From Candidatus Rifleibacteriota bacterium (lineage in GTDB: Bacteria > Riflebacteria > Ozemobacteria > Ozemobacterales > Ozemobacteraceae), in assembly GCA_029560455.1 (NCBI GenBank), contig JAKQKW010000423.1, forward strand, positions 1-61,654: 61,654 nucleotides of DNA. Reading direction: 5' to 3'. The notes under the pieces are model-generated. The model worked only from the letters and a program-made list of their open reading frames with translations, was not told the origin of the DNA and searched no databases. Below, in pieces: positions 1 to 8,593 of this stretch. The translations under genes were made by a program, and so were the position numbers. Position 1 is the stretch's first letter. Each line of letters starts with the position of its first letter.

Positions 1-1431
1 AACGCCCGGGCATTCGGCCGGAACTTCGACATTGAAAATCGGGTCTTTGATGAATTTTACATTCTTGAGGCTGCCATCAAGAGCGGCTTTGAGCAGGGCG
101 CGGGTGTATTTGATCTTCATGCGGCTGCCGGTGCCGTAAGCACCGCCACTCCAGCCTGTATTGACCAGCCAGAGCTGGGTCCCGTGTTTTTTCATGCATT
201 CACCAAGCATTTTGGCGTAGGTGAACGGGTGCAACACCATGAAAGGTGCCCCAAAGCATGCCGAGAAGGTTGCGGTGGGTTCGGTGACGCCGGCTTCGGT
301 GCCAGCAAGCTTGGCTGTGTAGCCAGAAAGAAAGTGATACATAGCCTGCTCGGGCGTTAAGCGCGCGATGGGAGGCAATACGCCGAAAGCATCAGCGGCA
401 AGAAAGAAAACATTCTTCGGGTGCCCGCCAATGCCTTCCTGAACGCAGTTGTCGATATGGCTGGTCGGATAGGTGGCGCGGGTATTCTCGGTGATTTTAT
501 CTGAATCGTAGTCTGGAAGACGGCGATGATCAACCACGACATTTTCAAGTATCGAACCAAATCTGATTGCGTCGAAAATCTGCGGTTCAGCTTCGCGGCT
601 GAGCTTGATGCACTTGGCGTAGCAGCCACCTTCGAAGTTGAAAATACCTTTTTCGTCCCAGCCATGTTCGTCATCGCCGATCAGGCGGCGCTCCGGGTCG
701 GCAGACAAAGTCGTTTTGCCGGTGCCGGAGAGCCCGAAAAACAGTGCGGTCTGGCCGTCCTGGCCAACGTTGGCAGAACAGTGCATCGGAAAAACACCCT
801 TTTTGGGCAGCAGGTAATTCATTACCGAAAAGATGCTTTTCTTGATTTCTCCGCCGTAATGGGTTCCCCCGATCAGCACAACACGTTCGGCAAAGTTCAC
901 AAGAATGAAAACTTCAGAATTGAGACCATATTCTTTGAAGTCTTCCATGGGGATATTACAGACATTCATTACTGTAAAATCTGGAGTTTCTTTAAGTTCG
1001 TTTGAGTTTTTACTGTTGATAAAAAGAGTGGTGGCAAACAGAGCGTGCCACGACTGCTCGGCAACTACGCGCACCTGCAGTCGATGCTCAGGTGAAGCTC
1101 CGGCAAACCCGTCAAAAATGAAGATATCTTTGCCGCTGATATATTCTTTGGCTTTCTTAAAGAGTTTGTTCCAGTTTTCTGGTTCAAACGGACGGTTAAC
1201 GTTGCCCCACCAGACGTCTTCTGTACCCGGGGTTTTTACAATAAACCGGTCATTTGGCGAACGACCGAAGCGCGAGCCATTGTTGCGGTCGATTAGCAGG
1301 GCACCATTAGCGGCCATACGGCCTTCTGAGCGGTTTATGGCCTTTTCAACCAGTTCCGCTGCCGAGAGGTTGAGAAAAACATTTTTCTGAGGCTTGATGC
1401 CAAGATAGTTTAAAGATTTCTGGGAACTCAT
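1..1431 (-). CDS. pckA: Phosphoenolpyruvate carboxykinase (ATP), 3' end cut by window
   Basis: Converts oxaloacetate and ATP to phosphoenolpyruvate, CO2 and ADP in the cytosol, the entry step of gluconeogenesis. The 477 visible codons run open from an ATG at 1431 to the window edge. They contain the P-loop GLSGTGKTT and the following GDDEHGWDEKG segment, both typical of ATP-dependent PEPCK. An N-terminal stretch RSPNDRFIV matches the substrate-binding region of the family. Bacterial PckA is about 530-540 residues, so roughly 50-60 C-terminal residues lie beyond base 1. The start is supported by AAGGAG about 7 bases upstream. A weak promoter candidate lies at 1475-1503. The next gene upstream is divergent. 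Family assignment is secure; nothing in the visible part looks degraded. Confidence 0.95.
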   Translation of the reverse strand, partial: MSSQKSLNYLGIKPQKNVFLNLSAAELVEKAINRSEGRMAANGALLIDRNNGSRFGRSPNDRFIVKTPGTEDVWWGNVNRPFEPENWNKLFKKAKEYISGKDIFIFDGFAGASPEHRLQVRVVAEQSWHALFATTLFINSKNSNELKETPDFTVMNVCNIPMEDFKEYGLNSEVFILVNFAERVVLIGGTHYGGEIKKSIFSVMNYLLPKKGVFPMHCSANVGQDGQTALFFGLSGTGKTTLSADPERRLIGDDEHGWDEKGIFNFEGGCYAKCIKLSREAEPQIFDAIRFGSILENVVVDHRRLPDYDSDKITENTRATYPTSHIDNCVQEGIGGHPKNVFFLAADAFGVLPPIARLTPEQAMYHFLSGYTAKLAGTEAGVTEPTATFSACFGAPFMVLHPFTYAKMLGECMKKHGTQLWLVNTGWSGGAYGTGSRMKIKYTRALLKAALDGSLKNVKFIKDPIFNVEVPAECPGV

Positions 1432-1474
1432 CTTCGTTCTCCTTGCCTTGATAAATGGTTAAATCTTTCAAACG

Positions 1475-1503
1475 AGTCTAATCCTTTATCACTAAAGGGG
1501 CAA
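1475..1503 (-). promoter_or_regulatory. Candidate sigma70-type promoter for pckA
   Basis: On the minus strand TTGCCC (1498-1503) and TAGACT (1475-1480) are separated by 17 bases, about 45 bases upstream of the pckA start. The -10 box is a poor match, so this is only a candidate. Confidence 0.3.
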
Positions 1504-1793
1504 GTAAAATCGCGCCTTTTCGAATTTCAAACGTAATAACGCCAGTTCAATTTTCATTCAGGCAACAACACAAGTTTTCAGGTGCGAACGTCATGACGGA
1601 TGTGCAAAATCTGGATTTTGCTTTTATAGCCTGACCAGAATGGTTTACATCTTTTGCGTGTGCAGAACAGAGTAATTTTTATACGCTTCACTGTGTGTCT
1701 GATGGCTTGCTTTGTTTAAAATACAGTCTGCTTGCTGAATCTTTGATGCGGTGATAGACTTCACTTCGTATAAATGCAGGTTGGGCAGAAAAA
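1504..1793. other. Intergenic region between divergent pckA and hybrid kinase
   Basis: AT-leaning spacer between divergently transcribed genes. It should hold the promoter of the kinase gene. I see no convincing ORF, RNA gene or strong hairpin here. The end of the stretch (1794-1871) reads in frame into the kinase and encodes a membrane segment. Confidence 0.5.
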
Positions 1794-1871
1794 ATGTAGA
1801 TCAGTCGAAAAACCGCTCTCTGGATATTTTCAAGCGTCTCTATTCTTATAGGCGCGATATTTGTCATTTCA

Positions 1872-4800
1872 ATGCTGACGCTGCGGCATGGTTTTGCGAT
1901 ACTCGAAGAGAGAATGGTGCAGAAAAACATCTCCCGTGTGACAGAGACTTTTTCTGAGCGAATCAAACAGATAGAGATTCAGGCTAACGACTGGTCTGTA
2001 TGGGATGACACATATAATTTCATGGAAGATCGCAATCAGGCTTTTATAAACTCTGCTTTCAACGATAGCATGCCTGATTCTCTTCGCCTTGATGCCATGC
2101 TGTTTCTGAATTCTGCTGGAGAAACTCTTGTATGCAGGATATCTAAGGATTATCAGGAGCGTTTCAAAACTTCAGAAGATTTTTTAAAAGTCCTGAAAAA
2201 GGGGCTGAGCGATGATTATCTCTCAAACCGGACCGGCAATAAATCTGGCATGATGATAGAAAGTGAAGACTTTTTATTACTTTCTTCACAGCCGGTTTTT
2301 CGCAGCGATAACACTGGCCCGCCAAGAGGAACCATAATTTTTGCAAAGTTTCTCGATACAAAAGAACTGAAGTTTCTTGGTGGTCTTGTCAAGGCTGGCC
2401 TTATGGTCAGGCGTAGCGATTCGCCGAAGTTGTCACAGGGATTTGCTATGGCGCATAAAGCATTCAGTGACGGTGCCGAAGATTTTGTGTTGCCATTCGA
2501 TTCGACGCAGGTGGCCGGTTATTGTCTGTTAAAAGACCTTTCAATGAAGAGCGACTTGATTCTGCAGGTAATAGTGCCGAGAGAGATTACCCGCTTCGGC
2601 GATCAGCTCCGCTATATTTTCATTCTTTCACTGATTGCGGTGGGTGCGCTTTTCGGATTTCTTGTTTATATGCCCCTTGAAAAGGAAATTCGCGGGCGCG
2701 TTCTTGCCGAAAAAAAATTGCAGGAATTGAACAACCGGTTCGAGCAGGTTGTCGAATGTTCACGCGAGATTATCTGGGAAGTTGATCAAACTGGCCTTTA
2801 TACCTATATCAGCGCTTCGGTCAAAGACAGTTTGGGATATGACCAGGAAGATATTGTCGGTAAAAAGCATTTTTATGACTTGCACCCCGAAGATGGTCGC
2901 GAAGAGTTTAAAAGAGTTTCTATGGAGCTTTTTGCTCAGAAAAAGCTTTTCGGAAATCTTGAGAACAAGGCGGTGACGCGCGAGGGAAAACTTGTCTGGC
3001 TTATTACCAATGGCCTGCCGGTTCTCGATGACGCCGGCAAACTGCTGGGTTATCGTGGCAGCGACTTTGACATCACCCAGAGAAAAAAGGCCGAAGATGA
3101 CCTTGAACAGAATCGTGCGATTCTGTCCAGGCAGAACGCTCTGTTTTCAGCTCTTATCAATAATATTCCGGTCGGCGTTTTTATGGTAGAAATGTCTTCT
3201 GGCAAGCCGCTGGTAGCAAATGAAATGGCATTGCAGCTTCTTGGCAAGGGGTTATTGGCAAGTCCGGCCAACCAGGCTCTGGCAGAAATTTATCGGTTAT
3301 ACCGGAACGGTAAGCTTGACAGCAGTGCTGTCGAATCGATGCCGATCATGTTTGGTATTCGCAGCGAAACAACCTCGGTAGAAGATATGCTGGTCGAACT
3401 GCCTGATGGCAGTAAAAGGCTTCTCGAGGTCTTTGGCTCGCCGGTTCTTGATAAAGATGGAAAAATTCTGGCGTCACTTGCCAGTTTTATCGATATCACT
3501 GAGCGCAAGCAGGCTGAAGCTATGCTGATTCAGGCCAAAGAGGCCGCTGAAGCTGCCACAAGAGCCAAAAGCTACTTTCTCGCCAACATGTCGCACGAAA
3601 TCAGGACCCCAATGAATGCAATTCTTGGCTTTTCGGCACTGCTTGAGCGTACCAGTCTGACCGAAAAGCAGAAAGAATACCTCAAGATTGTTCAGTCGAG
3701 TGGAAGTCTGCTGCTTGAAATAATCAACAATATCCTTGACGTTTCAAAATTTGATTCTGGCCATTTTGTGCTCGAAAAAATTGAATTTAACATCGATGAG
3801 GTTTGTGTCGAAGCCATGAACATCTGTACGCCACGCCTTACCGGGAAGCGAATCGAGACCTCGATCAGAATCGATCGTGATGTTCCAGAAATGCTGATTG
3901 GCGACCCGACGCGCCTGCAGCAGGTTCTGGTAAACCTCATCGGCAACGCCGGAAAATTTACCCGTGAAGGCTCAATTATTCTGAAAGTTTGTCGGCATGC
4001 GGTGGATGGTGATGATGTGGTTTTGCGTTTTCATGTGTGCGATACGGGAATTGGCATTCCAGCTGATAAGATAGAGGTCATTTTTCAACCGTTTACCCAG
4101 GTTGATGAATCGACAACTCGCAAATTCGGCGGTACCGGTCTTGGGCTTTCGATATGCAAATCTATAGTTAAAGCATGTGGGGGCGATATTTTTGTTGAAT
4201 CAGAACCTGGAAAAGGCAGTGAATTTATTTTTACCCTGAAATTGCACCCGCGTGCTGCTGAAAAAGACGGTTTCAACCTGTCTGAAAATTTGCTGAAATG
4301 CAGGTTTGCTGTCCTTGCAGAGGAAACTGTCTGCGCTGAAAGCCTGCTGAACCACCTGAAAATCGCACAGGTCAATTTAGTCGGATGTTTTAAAGAGGCT
4401 GACCATATTGTTAATTACCTGAACAGTGGATTTGGCCAAATTGAACAGGATTCCTGTCTGATTCTTTTGGTTGCTGGCAGGAAACTGATATCAGAGGAAA
4501 TTATTCTGCTCAGAAAAAATTTTCCTGAACGACTCAGATTGATCCTGGTCACTTCAGGCGCAGAGATTGAAAGTCTCGATGTGGCAAGAAGTTTGGGATA
4601 CCAGGCTCTTCTGCCGACCCTTTTTACTCGAAGACAGCTTTACTCTACTATTTCAGAAGTTTGTGAAGGGCAGAAGCGGAGCTCTGACGATGCTTATGAA
4701 AATGCTGCAGAGCCAATCAGCTTTTCAGGCTTCCGTATTCTTGTTGTAGAAGACGATATGGGCAGTCGCCGCCTTCTTAAAGAAATCCTGGATGGAAATG

Positions 4801-5096
4801 TAGCAACCTGTGAATTCGTACAGAACGGCCAGGAAGCTGTGGATACGCTTCGAAGTCAAAGTTTCGATCTCTGTCTTATGGATGTTCACATGCCGGTCAT
4901 GGATGGCCTTGCAGCCACACGAATCATTCGAAATGAGATCTCTGAAATTCTTCCAATAATCGGGCTTTCTGCAGCAGTAATGAAAGAAGACCGGGAAAAG
5001 GCAATTGCAGCAGGCATGAACGATTACCTGATCAAACCTCTTGATAACGAGGCTTTGCGTTGCTGCCTGAACAAATTTTGCTCGAAAGCCGCATAG
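1872..5096 (+). CDS. Hybrid histidine kinase: CHASE4-like sensor, two PAS, HisKA, HATPase, receiver
   Basis: Membrane sensor kinase that should phosphorylate itself on His and pass the phosphate to its own receiver. Residue numbers count from the ATG at 1872. The order is: extracytoplasmic CHASE4-like domain (about 10-190, with the NDWSVWDD hallmark), membrane helix (about 250-270), PAS (about 287-405), PAS (about 423-550), HisKA with SHEIRTP (His near 575), HATPase with N box near 688, DTGIGIP and GGTGLGL. A region at about 805-935 looks like a receiver without its aspartate. A true receiver follows (VVEDD, phosphoacceptor in CLMDVHMP near 1003). The first membrane helix is encoded in frame upstream at 1800-1880, but its only ATG (1794) is followed by TAG. 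An internal ATG at 1914 has a GAAGAG site. The real start is therefore uncertain. The gene converges on the cyclase with a 3-base gap. Confidence 0.9.
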   Translation: MLTLRHGFAILEERMVQKNISRVTETFSERIKQIEIQANDWSVWDDTYNFMEDRNQAFINSAFNDSMPDSLRLDAMLFLNSAGETLVCRISKDYQERFKTSEDFLKVLKKGLSDDYLSNRTGNKSGMMIESEDFLLLSSQPVFRSDNTGPPRGTIIFAKFLDTKELKFLGGLVKAGLMVRRSDSPKLSQGFAMAHKAFSDGAEDFVLPFDSTQVAGYCLLKDLSMKSDLILQVIVPREITRFGDQLRYIFILSLIAVGALFGFLVYMPLEKEIRGRVLAEKKLQELNNRFEQVVECSREIIWEVDQTGLYTYISASVKDSLGYDQEDIVGKKHFYDLHPEDGREEFKRVSMELFAQKKLFGNLENKAVTREGKLVWLITNGLPVLDDAGKLLGYRGSDFDITQRKKAEDDLEQNRAILSRQNALFSALINNIPVGVFMVEMSSGKPLVANEMALQLLGKGLLASPANQALAEIYRLYRNGKLDSSAVESMPIMFGIRSETTSVEDMLVELPDGSKRLLEVFGSPVLDKDGKILASLASFIDITERKQAEAMLIQAKEAAEAATRAKSYFLANMSHEIRTPMNAILGFSALLERTSLTEKQKEYLKIVQSSGSLLLEIINNILDVSKFDSGHFVLEKIEFNIDEVCVEAMNICTPRLTGKRIETSIRIDRDVPEMLIGDPTRLQQVLVNLIGNAGKFTREGSIILKVCRHAVDGDDVVLRFHVCDTGIGIPADKIEVIFQPFTQVDESTTRKFGGTGLGLSICKSIVKACGGDIFVESEPGKGSEFIFTLKLHPRAAEKDGFNLSENLLKCRFAVLAEETVCAESLLNHLKIAQVNLVGCFKEADHIVNYLNSGFGQIEQDSCLILLVAGRKLISEEIILLRKNFPERLRLILVTSGAEIESLDVARSLGYQALLPTLFTRRQLYSTISEVCEGQKRSSDDAYENAAEPISFSGFRILVVEDDMGSRRLLKEILDGNVATCEFVQNGQEAVDTLRSQSFDLCLMDVHMPVMDGLAATRIIRNEISEILPIIGLSAAVMKEDREKAIAAGMNDYLIKPLDNEALRCCLNKFCSKAA

Positions 5097-5099
5097 AAG

Positions 5100-6764
5100 C
5101 TATTTGGTCCTCAGAGAAACCACACCGACAAAATCTTTGCCGGGCGGGTTGCTGGCAAAATTCTGACACCTTTCGATGATTAATTGTAGTGGCGGGTCTG
5201 CTTCTGCGTTTTTAAGCGAGTTAAATATGGTCAGCGCCTCATTCCAGCGATGATCGATGTATTTTTCCATTCCGGCATTGTATCGTTCTGTTCTTTCGGT
5301 AAGCTCATCAGAGGCTTCTGAACGGCAGGAGATAAGTTCAAAAATCCTGGTTCCGCAGGTTTTCCCTTTAACGATAACGGTATCGATAAATCTTGTCAGC
5401 ATCTGGTCTTTGACCAGATCGTTTGTGGATTCGTTAATCAGTATCCCGGTGTTGTAGAGTTTGTTAACTCCTTCAAGCCTGGCTGCAAGGTTGACATTAT
5501 CGCCAATGGCTGTGTAGCTGATGCGCTTGTCAAAGCCTATATTACCAACCAGAGCCTCGCCGGTATTTATACCAAACCTTGTAAAGAAAGGCGGAAGCCC
5601 CTTTTTATTCAGTATTTCATTTATTTCCATCTCTCTGCGGCGGCAGGCAAGGGCGGCTTTGCAGGCTGCGATCGGGTGGTCAGGCAGCTGCCGCGGGGTT
5701 CCCCAGAGAGCCATGATCGCATCGCCAATATATTTGTCGACTATACCCCCCGTATTCATGATTTCACCCGTCATTGCTCCGAAATACATGCCGATTGATT
5801 CTGCGAGGTCTTCGGGCGAAATTTTTTCAGAGATGGTCGTGAAGCCTTCAATATCAGAAAAAAGTATGGTTATCAGTCTTTTTTCAACTTCCAGGCTGGC
5901 CTCTTTTTTCAGAATAATTAAATCCGACACCAGCTCTGTCGGAACGTACTTTTTAAATGACCTCAGCCCCTTTTTCATATTTTCAAGGGCATCGGTCATT
6001 GTTCTGATTTCACGGATTATCGAGCCCGGCGCAAGTTCGGTTTCAAGATTGAAATCTTGTATCTGTCGCATATCATTAGTTACCGCACTGACAGGGTTTG
6101 AGATTTCCCGCGAAAGAATAAGACTCAGAATCAGAGCGACTATACCTACAACCAGACTGGTCATGATGATGTGCGCGATGTTGTTGATCTGATGCAATTT
6201 AACTGTTTCTGCCATGACATCTATTCCGAGAAGCCCCTCGAAAGTTCCGGCGGCGTTGTAGAAAGGGGCAAACCCTGAGACAAAAGTACCCCACTCGTCA
6301 GAGAAAAAAGTGTTTTCGACCACGATCCGGTTGCGGAATGCAAAGGCCTCTCTGATTGCCGGAGTAAGCTGAATGACGCGGTGCCCGATTCTGGCTCTCT
6401 CTTTTATTTTCGGATCGGCATCGACGATGAAGACGGCTGAACTGCTGGCGTTTTGCCTGATTGTGTAAACGTTTTTTATGTCAGGGTTAATGCGTCGTAT
6501 TTTATCGAGTTGCTGAAAAATACTTTTATACTCTTCTGAATTCTCGTCGTCGGAATTTCTGATTTTAGAGTGTACGTCACCATCTATCTGCTGAGCACCG
6601 ATTCCGACGGCTATATAAAGGTTTTCTCTGATTGTCTGCATGATGATGTTTTTCACATGCATGGAACTCATTAACGCATTAATAAGGGTTGTAAACAGGA
6701 CGGTTGCGAGGAGTGCAGAAAAAAGGGTTATACGGAGAGAAAACTGTCTGCTGCCAAAATACAT
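5100..6764 (-). CDS. Membrane class III adenylate/guanylate cyclase with Cache-type sensor and HAMP
   Basis: Makes a cyclic nucleotide, probably cAMP, from a nucleoside triphosphate in response to an outside signal. Two membrane helices (about 10-30 and 205-225) bracket a Cache-like extracytoplasmic domain. A HAMP-like linker and the catalytic domain follow. FSDIEGFT (near 296) supplies the first metal aspartate and KYIGDAIMALWG (near 343) the second; the lysine of VDKYIGD and the aspartate of YTAIGDNVN fit adenylate rather than guanylate specificity. A short helical C-terminal tail follows. I start at the ATG at 6764 because GAGGA lies 8 bases before it; a TTG at 6779 would put that site inside the gene. 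The product has 555 residues. The gene converges on the hybrid kinase and diverges from radC. Confidence 0.88.
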   Translation of the reverse strand: MYFGSRQFSLRITLFSALLATVLFTTLINALMSSMHVKNIIMQTIRENLYIAVGIGAQQIDGDVHSKIRNSDDENSEEYKSIFQQLDKIRRINPDIKNVYTIRQNASSSAVFIVDADPKIKERARIGHRVIQLTPAIREAFAFRNRIVVENTFFSDEWGTFVSGFAPFYNAAGTFEGLLGIDVMAETVKLHQINNIAHIIMTSLVVGIVALILSLILSREISNPVSAVTNDMRQIQDFNLETELAPGSIIREIRTMTDALENMKKGLRSFKKYVPTELVSDLIILKKEASLEVEKRLITILFSDIEGFTTISEKISPEDLAESIGMYFGAMTGEIMNTGGIVDKYIGDAIMALWGTPRQLPDHPIAACKAALACRRREMEINEILNKKGLPPFFTRFGINTGEALVGNIGFDKRISYTAIGDNVNLAARLEGVNKLYNTGILINESTNDLVKDQMLTRFIDTVIVKGKTCGTRIFELISCRSEASDELTERTERYNAGMEKYIDHRWNEALTIFNSLKNAEADPPLQLIIERCQNFASNPPGKDFVGVVSLRTK

Positions 6765-6911
6765 AATGGTTTTCCTCAAAAGTTCACTATCAGGAGAAGA
6801 CGATTTAGATTATCATAATAATGACTTAATCAAAGATTATTTTAAATTTTTACCGGCCAAAAAAAACATTTAATAACCTGCAAGCATGCAGAAAGAAGAT
6901 GGGGGAGGGCA

Positions 6912-7646
6912 ATGGGCAGGCTGAAAAGTGAAGAGAGCATTCGGAAAAATGATGCGAAAGTTGCAGAAAATCCGCATGAGGGGCATCGCCAGCGTCTGTT
7001 TCAAAGGTTTGACAACACCGGGCTCGATGGTTTTGCTGACCACGAAATACTTGAAATGCTGCTTTTCTATGTTTACAGGCAGAGAGATACCAAAGACCTG
7101 GCGAAAAACCTGTTAAAAGAATTTGGCAGTCTCGAAAAGGTTTTTAGCGCCGGCAGCGAACAGGTTTGTAAAATTTCCGGCGTTGGGGCTGCTTCTGCCA
7201 GAATTATCGCTTTGATGCGCGAAGTCAGCATTCTTCTCAGCCGCCGCCGCGCACTTTCTGTCGATGTTTGCATTTCAAACGGCTCAGACCTGATAAGATA
7301 TCTTGGCACCGCCATGGAAAACCTGCCCGAAGAACAACTTCGGGTTATATTTGTGAACAACGCCAACCGCATTATCAAGGATGAGGTACTTTCGCGTGGC
7401 GTCGAAGATCAGACCGCCGTTTTTCCGAGGCAGATCATGAAGCGGGCAATGACACTGCACGCAACTGGTATTATCGTGGTTCACAATCATCCGACCGGGC
7501 AATTGAGACCGTCAAATGCCGATCTGGTAATTACCAGATCACTAATCGCCGCAGCTGATGCCCTCGCCATCAGAATGCTCGATCACGTCATCGTTGGCAG
7601 CGAAGAAAAGGGCTATTTCAGCTTTCGTGAAAACGGTCTGCTCTGA
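6912..7646 (+). CDS. radC: RadC family protein (JAB/MPN domain)
   Basis: 244-residue member of the RadC/UPF0758 family. The N-terminal half has a helix-hairpin-helix (KISGVGAASARI). The C-terminal JAMM-type metal site is intact: HNHPTGQLRPSNAD supplies the histidines, serine and aspartate. The family name implies DNA repair, but its real role is unsettled and the JAB fold suggests a metallopeptidase or nuclease-like activity. The start has a strong GGGGGAGGG site just upstream. It is followed within 8 bases by the convergent end of udk, so it is probably monocistronic. Length is normal for the family (about 220-245). Confidence 0.9.
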   Translation: MGRLKSEESIRKNDAKVAENPHEGHRQRLFQRFDNTGLDGFADHEILEMLLFYVYRQRDTKDLAKNLLKEFGSLEKVFSAGSEQVCKISGVGAASARIIALMREVSILLSRRRALSVDVCISNGSDLIRYLGTAMENLPEEQLRVIFVNNANRIIKDEVLSRGVEDQTAVFPRQIMKRAMTLHATGIIVVHNHPTGQLRPSNADLVITRSLIAAADALAIRMLDHVIVGSEEKGYFSFRENGLL

Positions 7647-7653
7647 CGCAAGC

Positions 7654-8289
7654 TCACTGTTCGTTTTTATGAATGAACCCGTTGGGTTTATTACCGGTCG
7701 AAAGCAGGTCGCGGATTTTGCCATAAAGCACTTCGAGGGCGACCAGATTTGTGGCACCCTGCGGAATGATAACGTCGGCAAGATAGCGTGATGGCTGTAC
7801 CAGATTGATTGCCGCATCTCTTACCGTGCTTTCGTATTGAGTGATGATGCTCTGTACCGTTCGGCCGCGGTCGATGTGGTCGCGCTTGATGCGTCTGATA
7901 ATGGCTTTGTCGAGCGGAACGTCAATGTATATTCTCAGGTCCAGAAGAGGCATTATCTCCGGAATATTGAAAAGCAGCAGGCCCTCGACGATCAGAATCG
8001 GGTGCGGTTCGATTGTTACCGTCTCTTTGCAGCGGTCAGAATTTTTGAAGTCATATATTGGCCGCTCGATTGCTCTGCCATTACGCAGGTCGTTGATGTG
8101 CTGAATCATCAGGCCTGTTTCAAGCGCATCCGGGTGGTCGTAGTTTTTAATCTTTGGTTTGTCTTTTTTGGCATAATAATACATATCATGCTCGAGAACC
8201 GCTATTTTACCGGGGAATCTATCGACTACCGCCCGTGAGACACTGCTTTTGCCAGAACCGGACAACCCACAAATTCCGATGATATACAT
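7654..8289 (-). CDS. udk: Uridine kinase
   Basis: Phosphorylates uridine and cytidine to UMP and CMP in pyrimidine salvage. The 211-residue product has the Walker A GLSGSGKSS at residues 8-16, the HDMYYY segment, the DHPDA motif and the RRIKRDHIDRGR lid region, all typical of Udk. Length matches the family (about 205-215). The start is preceded by AAGGAG with about 9 bases spacing. A terminator-like hairpin lies 48 bases upstream (8337-8352), so the gene should have its own promoter in that short gap or be expressed by read-through. A nucleoside transporter (nupC) is in the same window, but not adjacent. Confidence 0.93.
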   Translation of the reverse strand: MYIIGICGLSGSGKSSVSRAVVDRFPGKIAVLEHDMYYYAKKDKPKIKNYDHPDALETGLMIQHINDLRNGRAIERPIYDFKNSDRCKETVTIEPHPILIVEGLLLFNIPEIMPLLDLRIYIDVPLDKAIIRRIKRDHIDRGRTVQSIITQYESTVRDAAINLVQPSRYLADVIIPQGATNLVALEVLYGKIRDLLSTGNKPNGFIHKNEQ

Positions 8290-8336
8290 CTTTTTCAGCT
8301 CCTTGGTAATTTCTCAATTCATATCAAAAAAAAAGA

Positions 8337-8352
8337 TCCGGGTATTCCCGGA
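8337..8352 (-). terminator. Hairpin with U-tract upstream of udk
   Basis: TCCGGG-TATT-CCCGGA forms a 6-bp stem; in minus-strand RNA it is followed by an eight-base T run. It fits an intrinsic terminator for whatever is transcribed from 8353-8535, since the tkt transcript already has its own terminator further upstream. Confidence 0.6.
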
Positions 8353-8535
8353 CCTGAAAAATAAGGAGGCAAACAAATCCATAAACCCTGTCGGCGCAAA
8401 ATAAGGCTTTGTTTAGCTTTTCGCCGCCGACGACAACAGACGTCGGCAAACAACGACAGATGTTCAGAGACTTCGACAAGGCAGGCTGTGCAGCAAAAAA
8501 CTGCATATTTTTCAAAATATTTTTCAGCAAAAAAG
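8353..8535 (-). ncRNA. Candidate small RNA between two terminators
   Basis: About 180 bases lie between the tkt terminator and a second minus-strand terminator. They contain an internal 7-bp hairpin (GCCGACG / CGTCGGC, near 8426-8447) but no believable ORF: the minus-strand reading frames here have no recognisable start context or protein pattern. Two terminators in series imply a transcript starting between them. I cannot identify a family. Confidence 0.25.
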
Positions 8536-8539
8536 AGAA

Positions 8540-8576
8540 GGGGAAACAACCCTTTGTTTGTTGAGGTTGTTTCCCC
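8540..8576 (-). terminator. Intrinsic terminator of tkt
   Basis: A perfect 12-bp stem GGGGAAACAACC / GGTTGTTTCCCC with a 13-base loop starts 18 bases after the tkt stop. In minus-strand RNA it is followed by a T-rich tract (TTCTCTTTTTT). Confidence 0.88.
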
Positions 8577-8593
8577 TGACTTTTCATTGGTTT

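Noticed and set aside
526..1390. Two plus-strand reading frames of about 160 codons
   Set aside because: They lie antisense to pckA, whose product is unmistakable; their translations show no family pattern.
5521..6192. A 223-codon plus-strand frame
   Set aside because: Antisense to the adenylate cyclase catalytic and HAMP regions; composition reflects the complement of that gene.
6765..6779. TTG start adding five residues to the adenylate cyclase
   Set aside because: It would place the GAGGA ribosome site inside the coding region; the ATG at 6764 is correctly spaced.
8319..8587. Two overlapping minus-strand small frames
   Set aside because: They cross both terminators, have no Shine-Dalgarno site and no recognisable pattern.
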